Source: DATEDA01 sp963789885
GTDB lineage: Bacteria > Pseudomonadota > Gammaproteobacteria > Burkholderiales > SG8-39
Length of the DNA stretch: 64,000 nt
Assembly: GCA_963789885.1 (NCBI GenBank)
Contig: CAWBNB010000030.1
Coordinates: 248,001-312,000 of the forward strand
Direction: 5' to 3'
A program made the position numbers and the translations under genes. Under the pieces are notes generated by a model. That model worked only from the letters and a program-made list of their open reading frames with translations. It had not been told where the DNA came from and ran no database searches. Of this stretch, positions 42,329 through 53,392 are shown one piece after another. The first letter of the stretch is position 1. Each line of letters begins with the position of its first letter.

Positions 42329-43411
42329 GTGCGGAGCTTCGTCTACAACCAGCTTCCCGGGCGCGTCGTGTTCGGCGCCGGCAGCATCGAGGAGCTGCCG
42401 CGCGAGATCGAGCGGCTCGGCGCGAAGCGCGCACTCGTGCTTGCGACGCCGGAGCAGGCGGGGCAGGCCGAGGACATCGCCAGTCGGCTCGGTGAGCGCT
42501 GCGCGGGCATCTTCGCCCGCGCGGTGATGCACGTTCCCATCGAGGTTGCGCGCGCGGCGCGCGACGAGGCGGCCCGCGTCGGTGCCGACTGTGCGGTCGC
42601 GGTCGGCGGCGGCTCGACCACCGGGCTCGGGAAAGCGATCGCGCTCGAGTCGCCGCTGCCGATCCTCGCGATCCCGACTACCTATGCCGGCTCCGAGATG
42701 ACCCCGATCTGGGGCATCACCGAGGGCGGCATGAAGAGGACGGGCCGCGACGCGCGCGTGCTGCCGAAGACCGTGATCTACGACCCGGTGCTCACCGTCG
42801 GGCTGCCGGTCGGCCTGTCCGCGACGAGCGGCATGAACGCGATCGCGCACGCCGTCGAAGGGTTGTACGCACAGGACGCGAATCCGATCAACTCGATGAT
42901 GGCCGAGGAGGGGATTCGTGCGCTCGCCCAAGGACTGCCGCGCGTGAAGGCGCACCCGGGCGACCTCGACGCGCGGTCGGACTGTCTGTACGGCGCATGG
43001 CTCTGCGGCGCGGTGCTCGGCGCGGTCGGCATGGCGCTTCATCACAAGCTCTGCCACACGCTCGGCGGCACCTGGAACCTGCCGCACGCGGAGACCCACA
43101 CCGTGGTCTTGCCGCACGCGGCGGCGTACAACACGCCCGCCGTTCGGGACGCCATGGCGCGCGTCGCACGAGCGCTGGGGCTCGCCGACCGGGCAGCGAC
43201 GCGAGCCGATAGCGCGGCGCAGGGACTGTACGACCTCGCGGGCGCGCTTGGCGCGCCGGTTGCGCTGAAGACGATCGGCATGCCGGAAGGCGACCTCGAT
43301 CGCGCCGCCGAGCTGGCAACGACTTCGCCCTACTGGAACCCGCGGCCGGTCGAGCGGGCCGCGATCCGCAAGCTGCTCGACGACGCCTGGCACGGGCGGC
43401 GACCCGCATGA
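42329..43411 (+). CDS. Maleylacetate reductase (iron-containing alcohol dehydrogenase fold)
   Basis: Enzyme of 360 residues that reduces maleylacetate to 3-oxoadipate with NAD(P)H. Typical marks are FVYNQLPGRVVFGAGSIEEL, CAVAVGGGSTTGLGKAIALE, ILAIPTTYAGSEMTPIWGIT, GLSATSGMNAIAHAVEGLYA and LHHKLCHTLGGTWNLPHAET. The His and Asp residues that hold the metal in group III dehydrogenases are reduced as usual in this subfamily. The start is GTG 42329. It overlaps the following hydrolase gene by four bases. Together with the intradiol dioxygenase at 45513 it forms the lower hydroxyquinol pathway. Confidence 0.93.
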   Translation: MRSFVYNQLPGRVVFGAGSIEELPREIERLGAKRALVLATPEQAGQAEDIASRLGERCAGIFARAVMHVPIEVARAARDEAARVGADCAVAVGGGSTTGLGKAIALESPLPILAIPTTYAGSEMTPIWGITEGGMKRTGRDARVLPKTVIYDPVLTVGLPVGLSATSGMNAIAHAVEGLYAQDANPINSMMAEEGIRALAQGLPRVKAHPGDLDARSDCLYGAWLCGAVLGAVGMALHHKLCHTLGGTWNLPHAETHTVVLPHAAAYNTPAVRDAMARVARALGLADRAATRADSAAQGLYDLAGALGAPVALKTIGMPEGDLDRAAELATTSPYWNPRPVERAAIRKLLDDAWHGRRPA

Positions 43412-44499
43412 GCGGTGACGCGGCAGTGGCCAAGGACGCGCGGGTCGCCTCGGCGATCGCGCACTGGGCGCCGAGGTTCGTGGCGAACGGCGTGCTGCTC
43501 GCCGATTTCCAGGAGGTCACCGCGGGCATCGCGCGTTGGGAGGATTGGTGCCGCGCGTGGTGCGACCGCGCTTCGCTCCACGAGCGGCTCGGCCGTGAAT
43601 CGCTGGAGCAGGGCTGGAGGCTGACCGCAGGCGAGCATCTGGCGCGCGCGGCCGTCTACTACCACTTCGCGAAGTTCGTGTTCGTGATCGATCCCGATCA
43701 GCTGCGCGCGGCGCACGCGAAGGCGGTCGAGTGCAAGACGCTCGCGCTGCCTTACTTGCGTCCGCCCGGCGAACGGGTCGCGATTCCGTTCGCGGCGAAG
43801 ACGCTTGCGGGCGTGCTGCGCAAGCCCGCGAGCGACGCGCGCCCGCCGGTCGTGATCATGATCTCCGGCCTCGACTCGACGAAGGAGGAGATGGACGCGT
43901 ACGAAGCGCCGTTCCATGCCCGCGGCATGGCGACGCTCGCCTTTGACGGTCCGGGGCAGGGCGAGGCGGAGTACGACCTCCCGATCCGCGGCGACTTCGA
44001 GGCGCCGGTCAAAGCGGTCGTCGACTGGCTCGAGACGCGGGCCGACGTCGATCCCGCGCGCGTCGGCTGCTGGGGTGTGAGCCTCGGCGGCTACTACGCG
44101 CCGCGCGCGGCGGCCTACGAGCCGCGCGTCAGGGCGTGCATCTCCATCTCCGGACCGTACGACTGGGCGGAGATCTGGGACGAGCTGCCGCTCCTCACCC
44201 GTGAAGCGTTCCGGGTTCGCAGTCACAAGGCGACGGAGGCGGACGCGCGCGAGCACGGGCGGGGCCTCACGCTAAAGGACGCCGCGCGGCGGATCGCCTG
44301 CCCGCTGTTCCTCGTCGGTGCGAAGCTCGACCGGCTCATCCCGTGGCAGCATGCCGAGCGGATCGCGCGGGAGGCCGCCGGGGCGGTGGAGCTCCTGATG
44401 GTGGAAGACGGCGGGCACAATGCGAACAACCGCCCGTACCGCTACCGGAGCCGGAGCGCGGACTGGATGGCCGAGCGGCTGGGGTTGCCGCGAAAGTAA
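43408..44499 (+). CDS. Alpha/beta hydrolase of the 2,6-dihydroxypseudooxynicotine hydrolase (C-C hydrolase) type
   Basis: Protein of 363 residues. An N-terminal helical cap (residues about 1-110, with HLARAAVYYHFAKFVFVIDP) precedes the catalytic fold. The latter has PPVVIMISGLDSTKEEMDAY, a complete nucleophile elbow GCWGVSLGGYYAPRAAA, an Asp region FLVGAKLDRLIPWQHAER and the His in EDGGHNANNRPYRY. The layout matches dihydroxypseudooxynicotine hydrolase and FrsA-like enzymes, which break C-C bonds next to a dihydroxylated ring. That suits a cluster that makes hydroxyquinol-type intermediates; the real substrate is unknown. ATG 43408 overlaps the reductase stop. Confidence 0.88.
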   Translation: MSGDAAVAKDARVASAIAHWAPRFVANGVLLADFQEVTAGIARWEDWCRAWCDRASLHERLGRESLEQGWRLTAGEHLARAAVYYHFAKFVFVIDPDQLRAAHAKAVECKTLALPYLRPPGERVAIPFAAKTLAGVLRKPASDARPPVVIMISGLDSTKEEMDAYEAPFHARGMATLAFDGPGQGEAEYDLPIRGDFEAPVKAVVDWLETRADVDPARVGCWGVSLGGYYAPRAAAYEPRVRACISISGPYDWAEIWDELPLLTREAFRVRSHKATEADAREHGRGLTLKDAARRIACPLFLVGAKLDRLIPWQHAERIAREAAGAVELLMVEDGGHNANNRPYRYRSRSADWMAERLGLPRK

Positions 44500-44517
44500 C
44501 GACGTGGAGGAGCGGGC

Positions 44518-45483
44518 GTGAACAGGATCCTGCGCATTGCGGCATTGGTCGCCTGTGCCGTCGCGGTGACGGCCGAGGCGCAAACCCAGACGTTCCCCTG
44601 GAAAACGGTGCGCCTCGTCTCCGGCGTCACGCCCGGAAGCGCGTCGGACACGATGGCGCGCATCGTCTCGGAGAAGCTGCAGGCGAGCCTCGGCCAGCCG
44701 GTGATCGTCGAGAACCGGCTCGGCGCCGGCGGCATCGTCGCCGCGGGCTACGTCGCGAAGGCCGATCCCGACGGACACACGATCAGCGTCTATACGTCGG
44801 CCTTCACCGTCGTCCCATTCACCACCAACCCACCGTGGGATCCCATCGCCGACTTCACGCCGGTCGCGACGCTCGCGACGACGCCGAACATCCTGGTGAC
44901 CTCGCCGTCTCGCGGGTACGAGACGATCCAGGCGTTGGTCGCCGCGGCCAAGGCGAACCCGGGCAAGCTGACCTTCGCGTCGGCCGGGCTCGGCAGCTCG
45001 ACGCACATGGGCGGGGAAAAGTTCAGGGTCGCGGCGGGGATCGACGTCGTGCACGTCCCCTACAAAGGCGCGCCGGAAGCGGTCGCCGATGTCATTGCCG
45101 GGCGAGTGGATTACTATTTCGTACCGGTCGTTTCGGCGCTCGGGCAGATCCGCGACGGCAAGCTCCGGGCGCTGGCAGTCGCGGCCCCGAAGCGCATCGC
45201 CGCGCTGCCCGACCTGCAGACCACCGCGGAAGCGGGCTACCCGGGCGCGGAGTACAACTTCTGGGTCGGCATGCTCGTCGCGGCGAAGACGCCGCGCGAA
45301 ACGGTCGAGCGGCTGAACCAGGAGGTGAACAGGGTGCTGCAGATGCCGGAGGTGCGCGAGCGGATCGAGAAGCTCGGCGCCGAGGTGCTGATGATGCCGC
45401 TGCCGGCGTTCGAGGCGATGATCCGGCAGGAGCTCATCGACAACGAGAAGCTTCTGAAGGCGGCGGGCGTCAAGCGGAATTGA
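44518..45483 (+). CDS. Bug/TctC-type periplasmic solute receptor (4)
   Basis: Receptor of 321 residues. The signal peptide is MNRILRIAALVACAVAVTAEA. Core motifs are FPWKTVRLVSGVTPGSASDT, QPVIVENRLGAGGIVAAGYV, DPDGHTISVYTSAFTVVPFT, KLTFASAGLGSSTHMGGEKF and HVPYKGAPEAVADVIAGRVD. The start is GTG 44518 with GGAGGAG upstream. It is placed between the C-C hydrolase and the hydroxyquinol dioxygenase, so an aromatic acid or amide ligand is a fair inference. TctA and TctB partners are absent here. Confidence 0.93.
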   Translation: MNRILRIAALVACAVAVTAEAQTQTFPWKTVRLVSGVTPGSASDTMARIVSEKLQASLGQPVIVENRLGAGGIVAAGYVAKADPDGHTISVYTSAFTVVPFTTNPPWDPIADFTPVATLATTPNILVTSPSRGYETIQALVAAAKANPGKLTFASAGLGSSTHMGGEKFRVAAGIDVVHVPYKGAPEAVADVIAGRVDYYFVPVVSALGQIRDGKLRALAVAAPKRIAALPDLQTTAEAGYPGAEYNFWVGMLVAAKTPRETVERLNQEVNRVLQMPEVRERIEKLGAEVLMMPLPAFEAMIRQELIDNEKLLKAAGVKRN

Positions 45484-45512
45484 GCGGTAAACGAAGCTCC
45501 TAGGAGAAATTC

Positions 45513-46427
45513 ATGCGTCAGATCACGAAGGACCACCTCACCGGCGCCGTGCTCGCGCGTCTGAAGGACATCAAGGATCCGCGCTTCAAGCAGATCATGA
45601 CGAGCCTCATCCAGCACCTGCACGCGTTCGCGGACGACGTGCAGCTGACCGAGGAGGAGTGGTTCGAGGGCATCAAGTTCCTCACCGCCGTCGGCAAGAA
45701 GTGCGACGACCTCCGCCAGGAGTTCATCCTGCTCTCCGACGTCCTCGGACTGTCGATGCGCGTGGTCGAGATCAATCACCCGATGCCCGAGGGCGCGACG
45801 GAATCGACGGTGCTCGGGCCGTTCTTCGTGCACGGCGCACCGGAGTTTCCGTTCGGCGCCGACATGACGAAGGCCGCGACGGTGCAGGGCGAGCCGACCT
45901 GGGTCAGCGGCAAGGTGACGTCCGTCGACGGCAAGCCGATCGCCGGTGCGACGATCGATGTCTGGCAGGCGAAGGCCGACGGCGTCTACGACATCCAGGA
46001 TCCGAAGGCCGAGTTCGAGCTGCGCGGGCGCGTGAAGTCGGACGCCGAGGGCAGGTACGCGTTCCGCACCTTCAAGCCCAAGTTCTACGGCGTGCCGACC
46101 GACGGCCCGGTCGGCGACCTGCTCCGCCAGATGGGGCGGCACCCGATGCGGCCGGCGCACATGCACGCGATCGTGTCGGCGCCCGGCTACCGGCAGGTGA
46201 TCACCCACGTCTTCGTCGACGGCGATCCGTACCTCGACTCGGACGCGGTGTTCGCGGTGAAGGATTCGCTGATCGCGAAGTACCGGGAAGTCAACTCGGC
46301 CGAGGAGGCGAAGAAGCTCGGCATGCCGACGCCCTTCCTCCGGCTCGACTGGGACTTCCGGCTCGCGCCCGAAGCCGGCCTGAAGGCGCGCGCGACGATC
46401 TCGGCGGCCGACGCCGCTGTACGCTAG
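45513..46427 (+). CDS. Intradiol ring-cleavage dioxygenase (hydroxyquinol 1,2-dioxygenase type)
   Basis: Non-haem Fe(III) dioxygenase of 304 residues. The N-terminal linker and helical domain reads LKDIKDPRFKQIMTSLIQHL and EFILLSDVLGLSMRVVEINH. The catalytic beta domain begins TESTVLGPFFVHGAPEFPFG. All four iron ligands are present: Tyr159 (DGVYDIQD), Tyr192 (PKFYGVPTD), His216 and His218 (RPAHMHAIV). The N-terminal pattern and GPFF are those of hydroxyquinol rather than protocatechuate enzymes. The product would be maleylacetate, the substrate of the reductase encoded at 42329. A class II aldolase-family gene follows 14 bases later. Confidence 0.93.
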   Translation: MRQITKDHLTGAVLARLKDIKDPRFKQIMTSLIQHLHAFADDVQLTEEEWFEGIKFLTAVGKKCDDLRQEFILLSDVLGLSMRVVEINHPMPEGATESTVLGPFFVHGAPEFPFGADMTKAATVQGEPTWVSGKVTSVDGKPIAGATIDVWQAKADGVYDIQDPKAEFELRGRVKSDAEGRYAFRTFKPKFYGVPTDGPVGDLLRQMGRHPMRPAHMHAIVSAPGYRQVITHVFVDGDPYLDSDAVFAVKDSLIAKYREVNSAEEAKKLGMPTPFLRLDWDFRLAPEAGLKARATISAADAAVR

Positions 46428-46441
46428 ACCCGGAGACCGCG

Positions 46442-47224
46442 ATGTCAGCAAACCTCAAGTCCCTCCCCGCCGCTTCCGCCCGCGACCGCGTCAGCAAGGA
46501 GGAATGGGACGTTCGCGTCGACCTCGCGGCGGCCTACCAGCTCGCCGCGGTGTTCCGCTGGACCGATCTCATCTATACGCACTTCTCGGCGCGCGTCCCG
46601 GGCACGGATGACATCCTGATCAACCCGTACGGGCTGATGTTCGACGAGATCACCGCATCCAACCTCGTGAAGATCGACATGGCGGGCAATGTCCTCGACG
46701 ACTCGACGGGGATGGGCGTGAACCATGCCGGCTTCGTGATCCACGGTTGCGTCCATCAGGCGCGGCCCGAGATCAACTGCGTGATCCACACGCACACCCG
46801 CGCGGGCGTGGGCGTCTCGGCTCAGAAGTGCGGCCTCCTGCCGCTCAGCCAGCACGCGATGCGCGTGCACGCGATGGTCAGCTACCACGATTACGAGGGC
46901 ATTGCGCTCGACATGGACGAGCGCGAGCGCATGGCGCGCGATCTCGGCAAGACCTCCAAGGCGATGATCCTGCGCAACCATGGCCTGCTTACGCTCGCCG
47001 AGACCGTGCGCGAGGCGTTCGAGCTGATGTACTACCTCGACTGCGCGTGCCAGATCCAGGTCGACGCGCTCGCCGGCGGGATCGACAACGCGCTGCTCAT
47101 GCCGGAATCCGCGGCGCGCAACGCGGCGACGCAGTTCGGGCGCCCCGACCGGCCGTCACAGGTGAAGGACTGGCCGGCGCTGTTGCGGATGCTCGACCGG
47201 AAGGGAATCAACTACCGCAACTGA
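46442..47224 (+). CDS. Class II aldolase/adducin-family protein
   Basis: Zinc-dependent aldolase or decarboxylase fold, 260 residues. Motifs are RWTDLIYTHFSARVPGTDDI, INPYGLMFDEITASNLVKID, the metal pair CVIHTHTRAGVGVS, and the third His in AMILRNHGLLTLAETVREAF. The family covers fuculose- and ribulose-phosphate aldolases and also aromatic decarboxylases such as 3,4-dihydroxyphthalate decarboxylase. Beside a hydroxyquinol dioxygenase, a decarboxylase that yields the dihydroxy or trihydroxy ring is an attractive but unproven reading. It is the last gene of the operon; a terminator hairpin follows. Confidence 0.88.
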   Translation: MSANLKSLPAASARDRVSKEEWDVRVDLAAAYQLAAVFRWTDLIYTHFSARVPGTDDILINPYGLMFDEITASNLVKIDMAGNVLDDSTGMGVNHAGFVIHGCVHQARPEINCVIHTHTRAGVGVSAQKCGLLPLSQHAMRVHAMVSYHDYEGIALDMDERERMARDLGKTSKAMILRNHGLLTLAETVREAFELMYYLDCACQIQVDALAGGIDNALLMPESAARNAATQFGRPDRPSQVKDWPALLRMLDRKGINYRN

Positions 47225-47268
47225 AAGCCCGGCCCGCAGCTCGCCGGGACGAGTAACGGCTCGGCCCA

Positions 47269-47294
47269 CGCCCGCTCCCCTCGAGGAGCGGGCG
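47269..47294. terminator. Terminator hairpin between convergent genes
   Basis: CGCCCGCTCC and GGAGCGGGCG form a perfect ten-base stem around a six-base loop. It is placed between the end of the catabolic operon and the end of malic enzyme. No T-run follows. Confidence 0.65.
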
Positions 47295-47296
47295 CT

Positions 47297-49603
<2,307 letters not shown>

Positions 49604-49661
49604 GACCTTCTCCTTCGGTGACGCGGCTTCTTGCGGCCGCTCGCGCTCGGCTCCAGCCGAT

Positions 49662-50249
49662 TCAGATGACCTTGCAGACCTCGTCGAACTCGAGGCGCGG
49701 GTTGCGGTTGAACACCTTCGACCAGTCACCCTTGCCGAGATTGCAGAGGAAATTCGACTTCCACGTGGTGCCGCTGAAGAACTCCTTGTCGACGCCGGCG
49801 TTGTTGAAGCCCGACATCGGACCGGTGTCGATCCCGAGCGCGCGCGCGACGATGATGAAGTACGCGCCCTGCAGCGAGCTGTTGCGCAGCGCCGTCGTCT
49901 CGACGTGCGCCTTCTTGTCCTCGCCGGTGTAGGCGTTCTTCATCGCCGGGTTGTGCGGGAAGGTGCGCGGCAGCAGCTCGTAGAACATCGTGTCGTACGC
50001 GATGATCGCGGTGACCGGCGCCGACATCGTCTTCTCCTGGTTGCCCGGGCTCAGGTGCGGCTTGAGGCGCTCCTTCGCTTCCTTGCTTCGCACGAACAGG
50101 ACGCGTCCCGGCTGCGAGTTCCCGGTCGTCGGGCCGAGCTTCACCAGGTCCCAGATCTGCCGGAGCTGTGCGTCGGCGACTTCGCCCGACAGGGCATTGT
50201 GGGTGCGCGCATTGCGGAAGAGGGTGTCGAGGCACTCGTCGCTGACCAT
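49662..50249 (-). CDS. Nitroreductase-family FMN protein (RutE / malonic semialdehyde reductase type)
   Basis: Protein of 195 residues matching RutE-like 3-hydroxypropanoate dehydrogenases. It has DTLFRNARTHNALSGEVADA, IWDLVKLGPTTGNSQPGRVL (FMN loop), AIIAYDTMFYELLPRTFPHN, ALRNSSLQGAYFIIVARALG and GIDTGPMSGFNNAGVDKEFF. No pyrimidine-degradation (rut) genes are adjacent, so its aldehyde substrate here is open. It is divergent from the thiolase gene, and the shared 175-base region holds a copy of the palindromic leader element. Confidence 0.9.
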   Translation of the reverse strand: MVSDECLDTLFRNARTHNALSGEVADAQLRQIWDLVKLGPTTGNSQPGRVLFVRSKEAKERLKPHLSPGNQEKTMSAPVTAIIAYDTMFYELLPRTFPHNPAMKNAYTGEDKKAHVETTALRNSSLQGAYFIIVARALGIDTGPMSGFNNAGVDKEFFSGTTWKSNFLCNLGKGDWSKVFNRNPRLEFDEVCKVI

Positions 50250-50337
50250 TGCGGGCGTCCTTGCCGGATGGTTGGGAGGGGCGGCTATTTTGGCAGGCTT
50301 GCGCTATGCTGGCACGCGATGCTCCGCCGGGGAAAGG

Positions 50338-50398
50338 CGATGCCGAAGGCATCGTGTGCCCTCACTTCGGGGAGCACGAGGGGGTCATGCCCCCTCGT
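50338..50398 (+). repeat. Palindromic leader element, copy C (upstream of thiolase)
   Basis: CGATGCC / GGCATCG around GAA (50338-50354) is followed by the shared core CTTCGGGGAGCACGAGGGGG and a nine-base stem ACGAGGGGG / CCCCCTCGT with loop TCATG (50376-50398). The hairpin ends 26 bases before the thiolase ATG and just before its AGGAGG site, in the same orientation relative to the gene as copies A and B. Confidence 0.8.
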
Positions 50399-50424
50399 AT
50401 CGTTCCACTCAGGAGGATCCCGCC

Positions 50425-51630
<1,206 letters not shown>

Positions 51631-51763
51631 CGCAGCGACCGGCCCGCCGGCAGCGGCGGCGTCGCGATCCTTGAGCCGTAAAGCCGGCTAGGTGAGCGGC
51701 TAGAGGCGGTCACAGCTGCCTCCCGGCCTCAACCGGGCCGGTGTTGTCATACTTCCGTCACAA

Positions 51764-51793
51764 AGCTAAGAAATTGCATGTAGTTTCTTAGCT
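51764..51793. repeat. Inverted repeat AGCTAAGAAA / TTTCTTAGCT
   Basis: Perfect ten-base arms around a ten-base spacer. A third half-copy, AGCTAAG, lies at 51809-51815. It may be a regulator site or a terminator of the thiolase transcript; it is unusually AT-rich for this genome. Confidence 0.6.
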
Positions 51794-51826
51794 ATCTATA
51801 TGATTTTTAGCTAAGTCTCTAGTTGG

Positions 51827-51850
51827 GGTGCGGTTCTCGCGAACCGCACC
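51827..51850. repeat. Perfect hairpin GGTGCGGTTC / GAACCGCACC
   Basis: Ten-base stem with a four-base TCGC loop, about 40 bases upstream of the mraZ promoter -35 element. No T-run follows directly. It could end the upstream transcript or be an operator. Confidence 0.6.
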
Positions 51851-51889
51851 TAAGTCTTTGTCGCGGTTAAAAAAATCACGCGATCCGCC

Positions 51890-51918
51890 TTGACCCCTCT
51901 GATTTCTTTCACTACAGT
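51890..51918 (+). promoter_or_regulatory. Sigma-70 promoter for the dcw cluster
   Basis: TTGACC, a 17-base spacer and TACAGT give near-consensus -35 and -10 boxes with optimal spacing. They lie about 80 bases upstream of the mraZ start codon. Confidence 0.7.
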
Positions 51919-51952
51919 GGCAAAGAGTGTAGTTTTGTGGGGAAAAGGGGCA
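51918..51952 (+). promoter_or_regulatory. MraZ operator: four TGGNN-like repeats
   Basis: TGGCA, TGTAG, TGGGG and GGGCA follow one another with exact five-base spacers (a ten-base period). MraZ of E. coli binds TGGGN repeats with five-base spacers just downstream of its own promoter, and the position here is the same, starting at the -10 box. Two of the four units are degenerate. Confidence 0.7.
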
Positions 51953-51996
51953 GAATTGACCACTTTTCGCCGCATCCGCCACCTCGAGGGGGATAG

Positions 51997-52440
51997 GTGT
52001 TTCAGGGAGCGACCGAGCTCAGTCTCGACGCGAAGGGGCGATTCGCCATACCGACGCGCCATAGGGAAGCGCTCACTCCGGGTGGGGGCGGCGTCGTTCT
52101 CACCGCGCACCCCGATCGCTGCCTGCTGCTCTATCCGCGCGACGCGTTCACGCCGATCAGCGCGAAGGTCTCCACCCTCTCCAGTTTCAACGAGCAGGCG
52201 CGCTGGTGGCAGCGCCTCGTGGTCGGCTTCGCCGAGGAACTCGAGCTGGATGGCTCGGGGCGCATCCTCGTCTCGCCGGCGCTCCGCAAGTTCGCCGACC
52301 TGAAGAAGACCGTGGTGCTCGTGGGGCAGGGGAGCCACTTCGAAGTCTGGGACGCCGAGGTGTGGGAGGAGCGGCTCGGCAATGCCCTGTCGATGGCCGG
52401 CACTACCCCGCCGCCGGGCACCGAGAACTTCTCGCTGTGA
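51997..52440 (+). CDS. mraZ: MraZ, transcriptional regulator of the dcw cluster
   Basis: AbrB-like DNA-binding protein of 147 residues. It has two SpoVT/AbrB half-domains: MFQGATELSLDAKGRFAIPT followed by HREAL, and ELELDGSGRILVSPALRKFA. It forms ring oligomers that bind TGGGN repeats and repress the mra promoter. The start is GTG 51997 with GAGGGGGA upstream. RsmH follows six bases after the stop. The operator lies 45 bases before the start. Confidence 0.95.
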   Translation: MFQGATELSLDAKGRFAIPTRHREALTPGGGGVVLTAHPDRCLLLYPRDAFTPISAKVSTLSSFNEQARWWQRLVVGFAEELELDGSGRILVSPALRKFADLKKTVVLVGQGSHFEVWDAEVWEERLGNALSMAGTTPPPGTENFSL

Positions 52441-52446
52441 CCGGCC

Positions 52447-53370
52447 TTGACCCCGAGCACGCACAGGCCGGTCCTCCTCGCCGAGGCGATCGAGGCCCTG
52501 CGGATCCGTCCCGACGGCGCCTACGTGGACGCCACCTTCGGGCGCGGCGGCCACTCGGCTGCGATCCTCGCGCACCTCTCGCCGCGAGGGCGGCTGATCG
52601 CGCTCGACCGCGATCCGGAGGCGGTTGCCGCCGCGCAGTCGATCCGCGACGCGCGCTTGGCGATCCGGCACGCACGGTTCTCGCAGCTTGCGGAGATGCT
52701 GCGGGAGTCGGGGCTCGTCACCGTCGACGGCGTGCTGTTCGACCTGGGCGTCTCCTCGCCGCAACTCGAAACGCCGGACCGGGGATTCAGTTTCCGGGCC
52801 GACGCGCCGCTCGACATGCGCATGGACCCGACGCGGGGCGAAACCGCGGCCGAATGGCTCGCGCGGGCGACTGAGGCGGAGCTGAGGGGGGTCATAAAAA
52901 AATATGGCGAAGAACGGTTTGCTGGCCCGATTGCAAAGGCGGTTGCTGGTGCTCGGGCGCGAGGGGGGATACGCACCACAGGCGAGCTTGCCGGTGTCGT
53001 GGCTGCGGCCGTCCGGACGCGTGAGCGGGGCCAGGACCCGGCGACGCGTACCTTCCAGGCTCTACGGATTCACGTCAATCAGGAGCTTGAGGAATTGTCG
53101 TTAGCGCTGCCGCAGGCACGCGATGCGCTCGCCCCGGGCGGGCGGCTGGTGGTGATCAGCTTCCACTCGCTCGAGGACCGGATCGTGAAGCACTTCCTCC
53201 GCGACGAGGCGCAGCCGCAATTGCCCGAGCGCTTGCCGGTGAAAGCCACGGAAATGCCACAACCGCGTCTGAGACTCGTAGGCCGACCGGTCCGCCCGGC
53301 CGCCGCCGAAGTGGACGCCAACCCGCGCGCGCGAAGCGCGGTCATGCGCGTTGCCGAGAGGCCCGCATGA
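52447..53370 (+). CDS. rsmH: 16S rRNA (cytosine1402-N4)-methyltransferase RsmH
   Basis: SAM-dependent enzyme of 307 residues that methylates N4 of C1402 in 16S rRNA. Motifs are HRPVLLAEAIEALRIRPDGA, YVDATFGRGGHSAAILAHLS (SAM binding), DGVLFDLGVSSPQLETPDRG, GFSFRADAPLDMRMDPTRGE, TFQALRIHVNQELEELSLAL and VVISFHSLEDRIVKHFLRDE. The start is TTG 52447, placed by homology with the usual N-terminus (T-P-S-T-H-R-P-V). It is co-transcribed with mraZ and ftsL. Confidence 0.96.
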   Translation: MTPSTHRPVLLAEAIEALRIRPDGAYVDATFGRGGHSAAILAHLSPRGRLIALDRDPEAVAAAQSIRDARLAIRHARFSQLAEMLRESGLVTVDGVLFDLGVSSPQLETPDRGFSFRADAPLDMRMDPTRGETAAEWLARATEAELRGVIKKYGEERFAGPIAKAVAGARARGGIRTTGELAGVVAAAVRTRERGQDPATRTFQALRIHVNQELEELSLALPQARDALAPGGRLVVISFHSLEDRIVKHFLRDEAQPQLPERLPVKATEMPQPRLRLVGRPVRPAAAEVDANPRARSAVMRVAERPA

Positions 53371-53392
53371 CCGCTGCGACGCGCCCGACGCC

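Larger units (their letters stand above)
51631..51996. other. AT-richer intergenic region before the dcw cluster
   Basis: A 366-base gene-free stretch, the longest in the window. Its second half is clearly less GC-rich than the surroundings. It holds two perfect hairpins, a sigma-70 type promoter and the repeat cluster that should bind MraZ. A 64-codon minus-strand frame across it has no protein-family character. Confidence 0.7.

Noticed and set aside
51788..51982. 64-codon minus-strand ORF before mraZ
   Set aside because: It crosses the promoter, operator and hairpins and has no family character or ribosome site.
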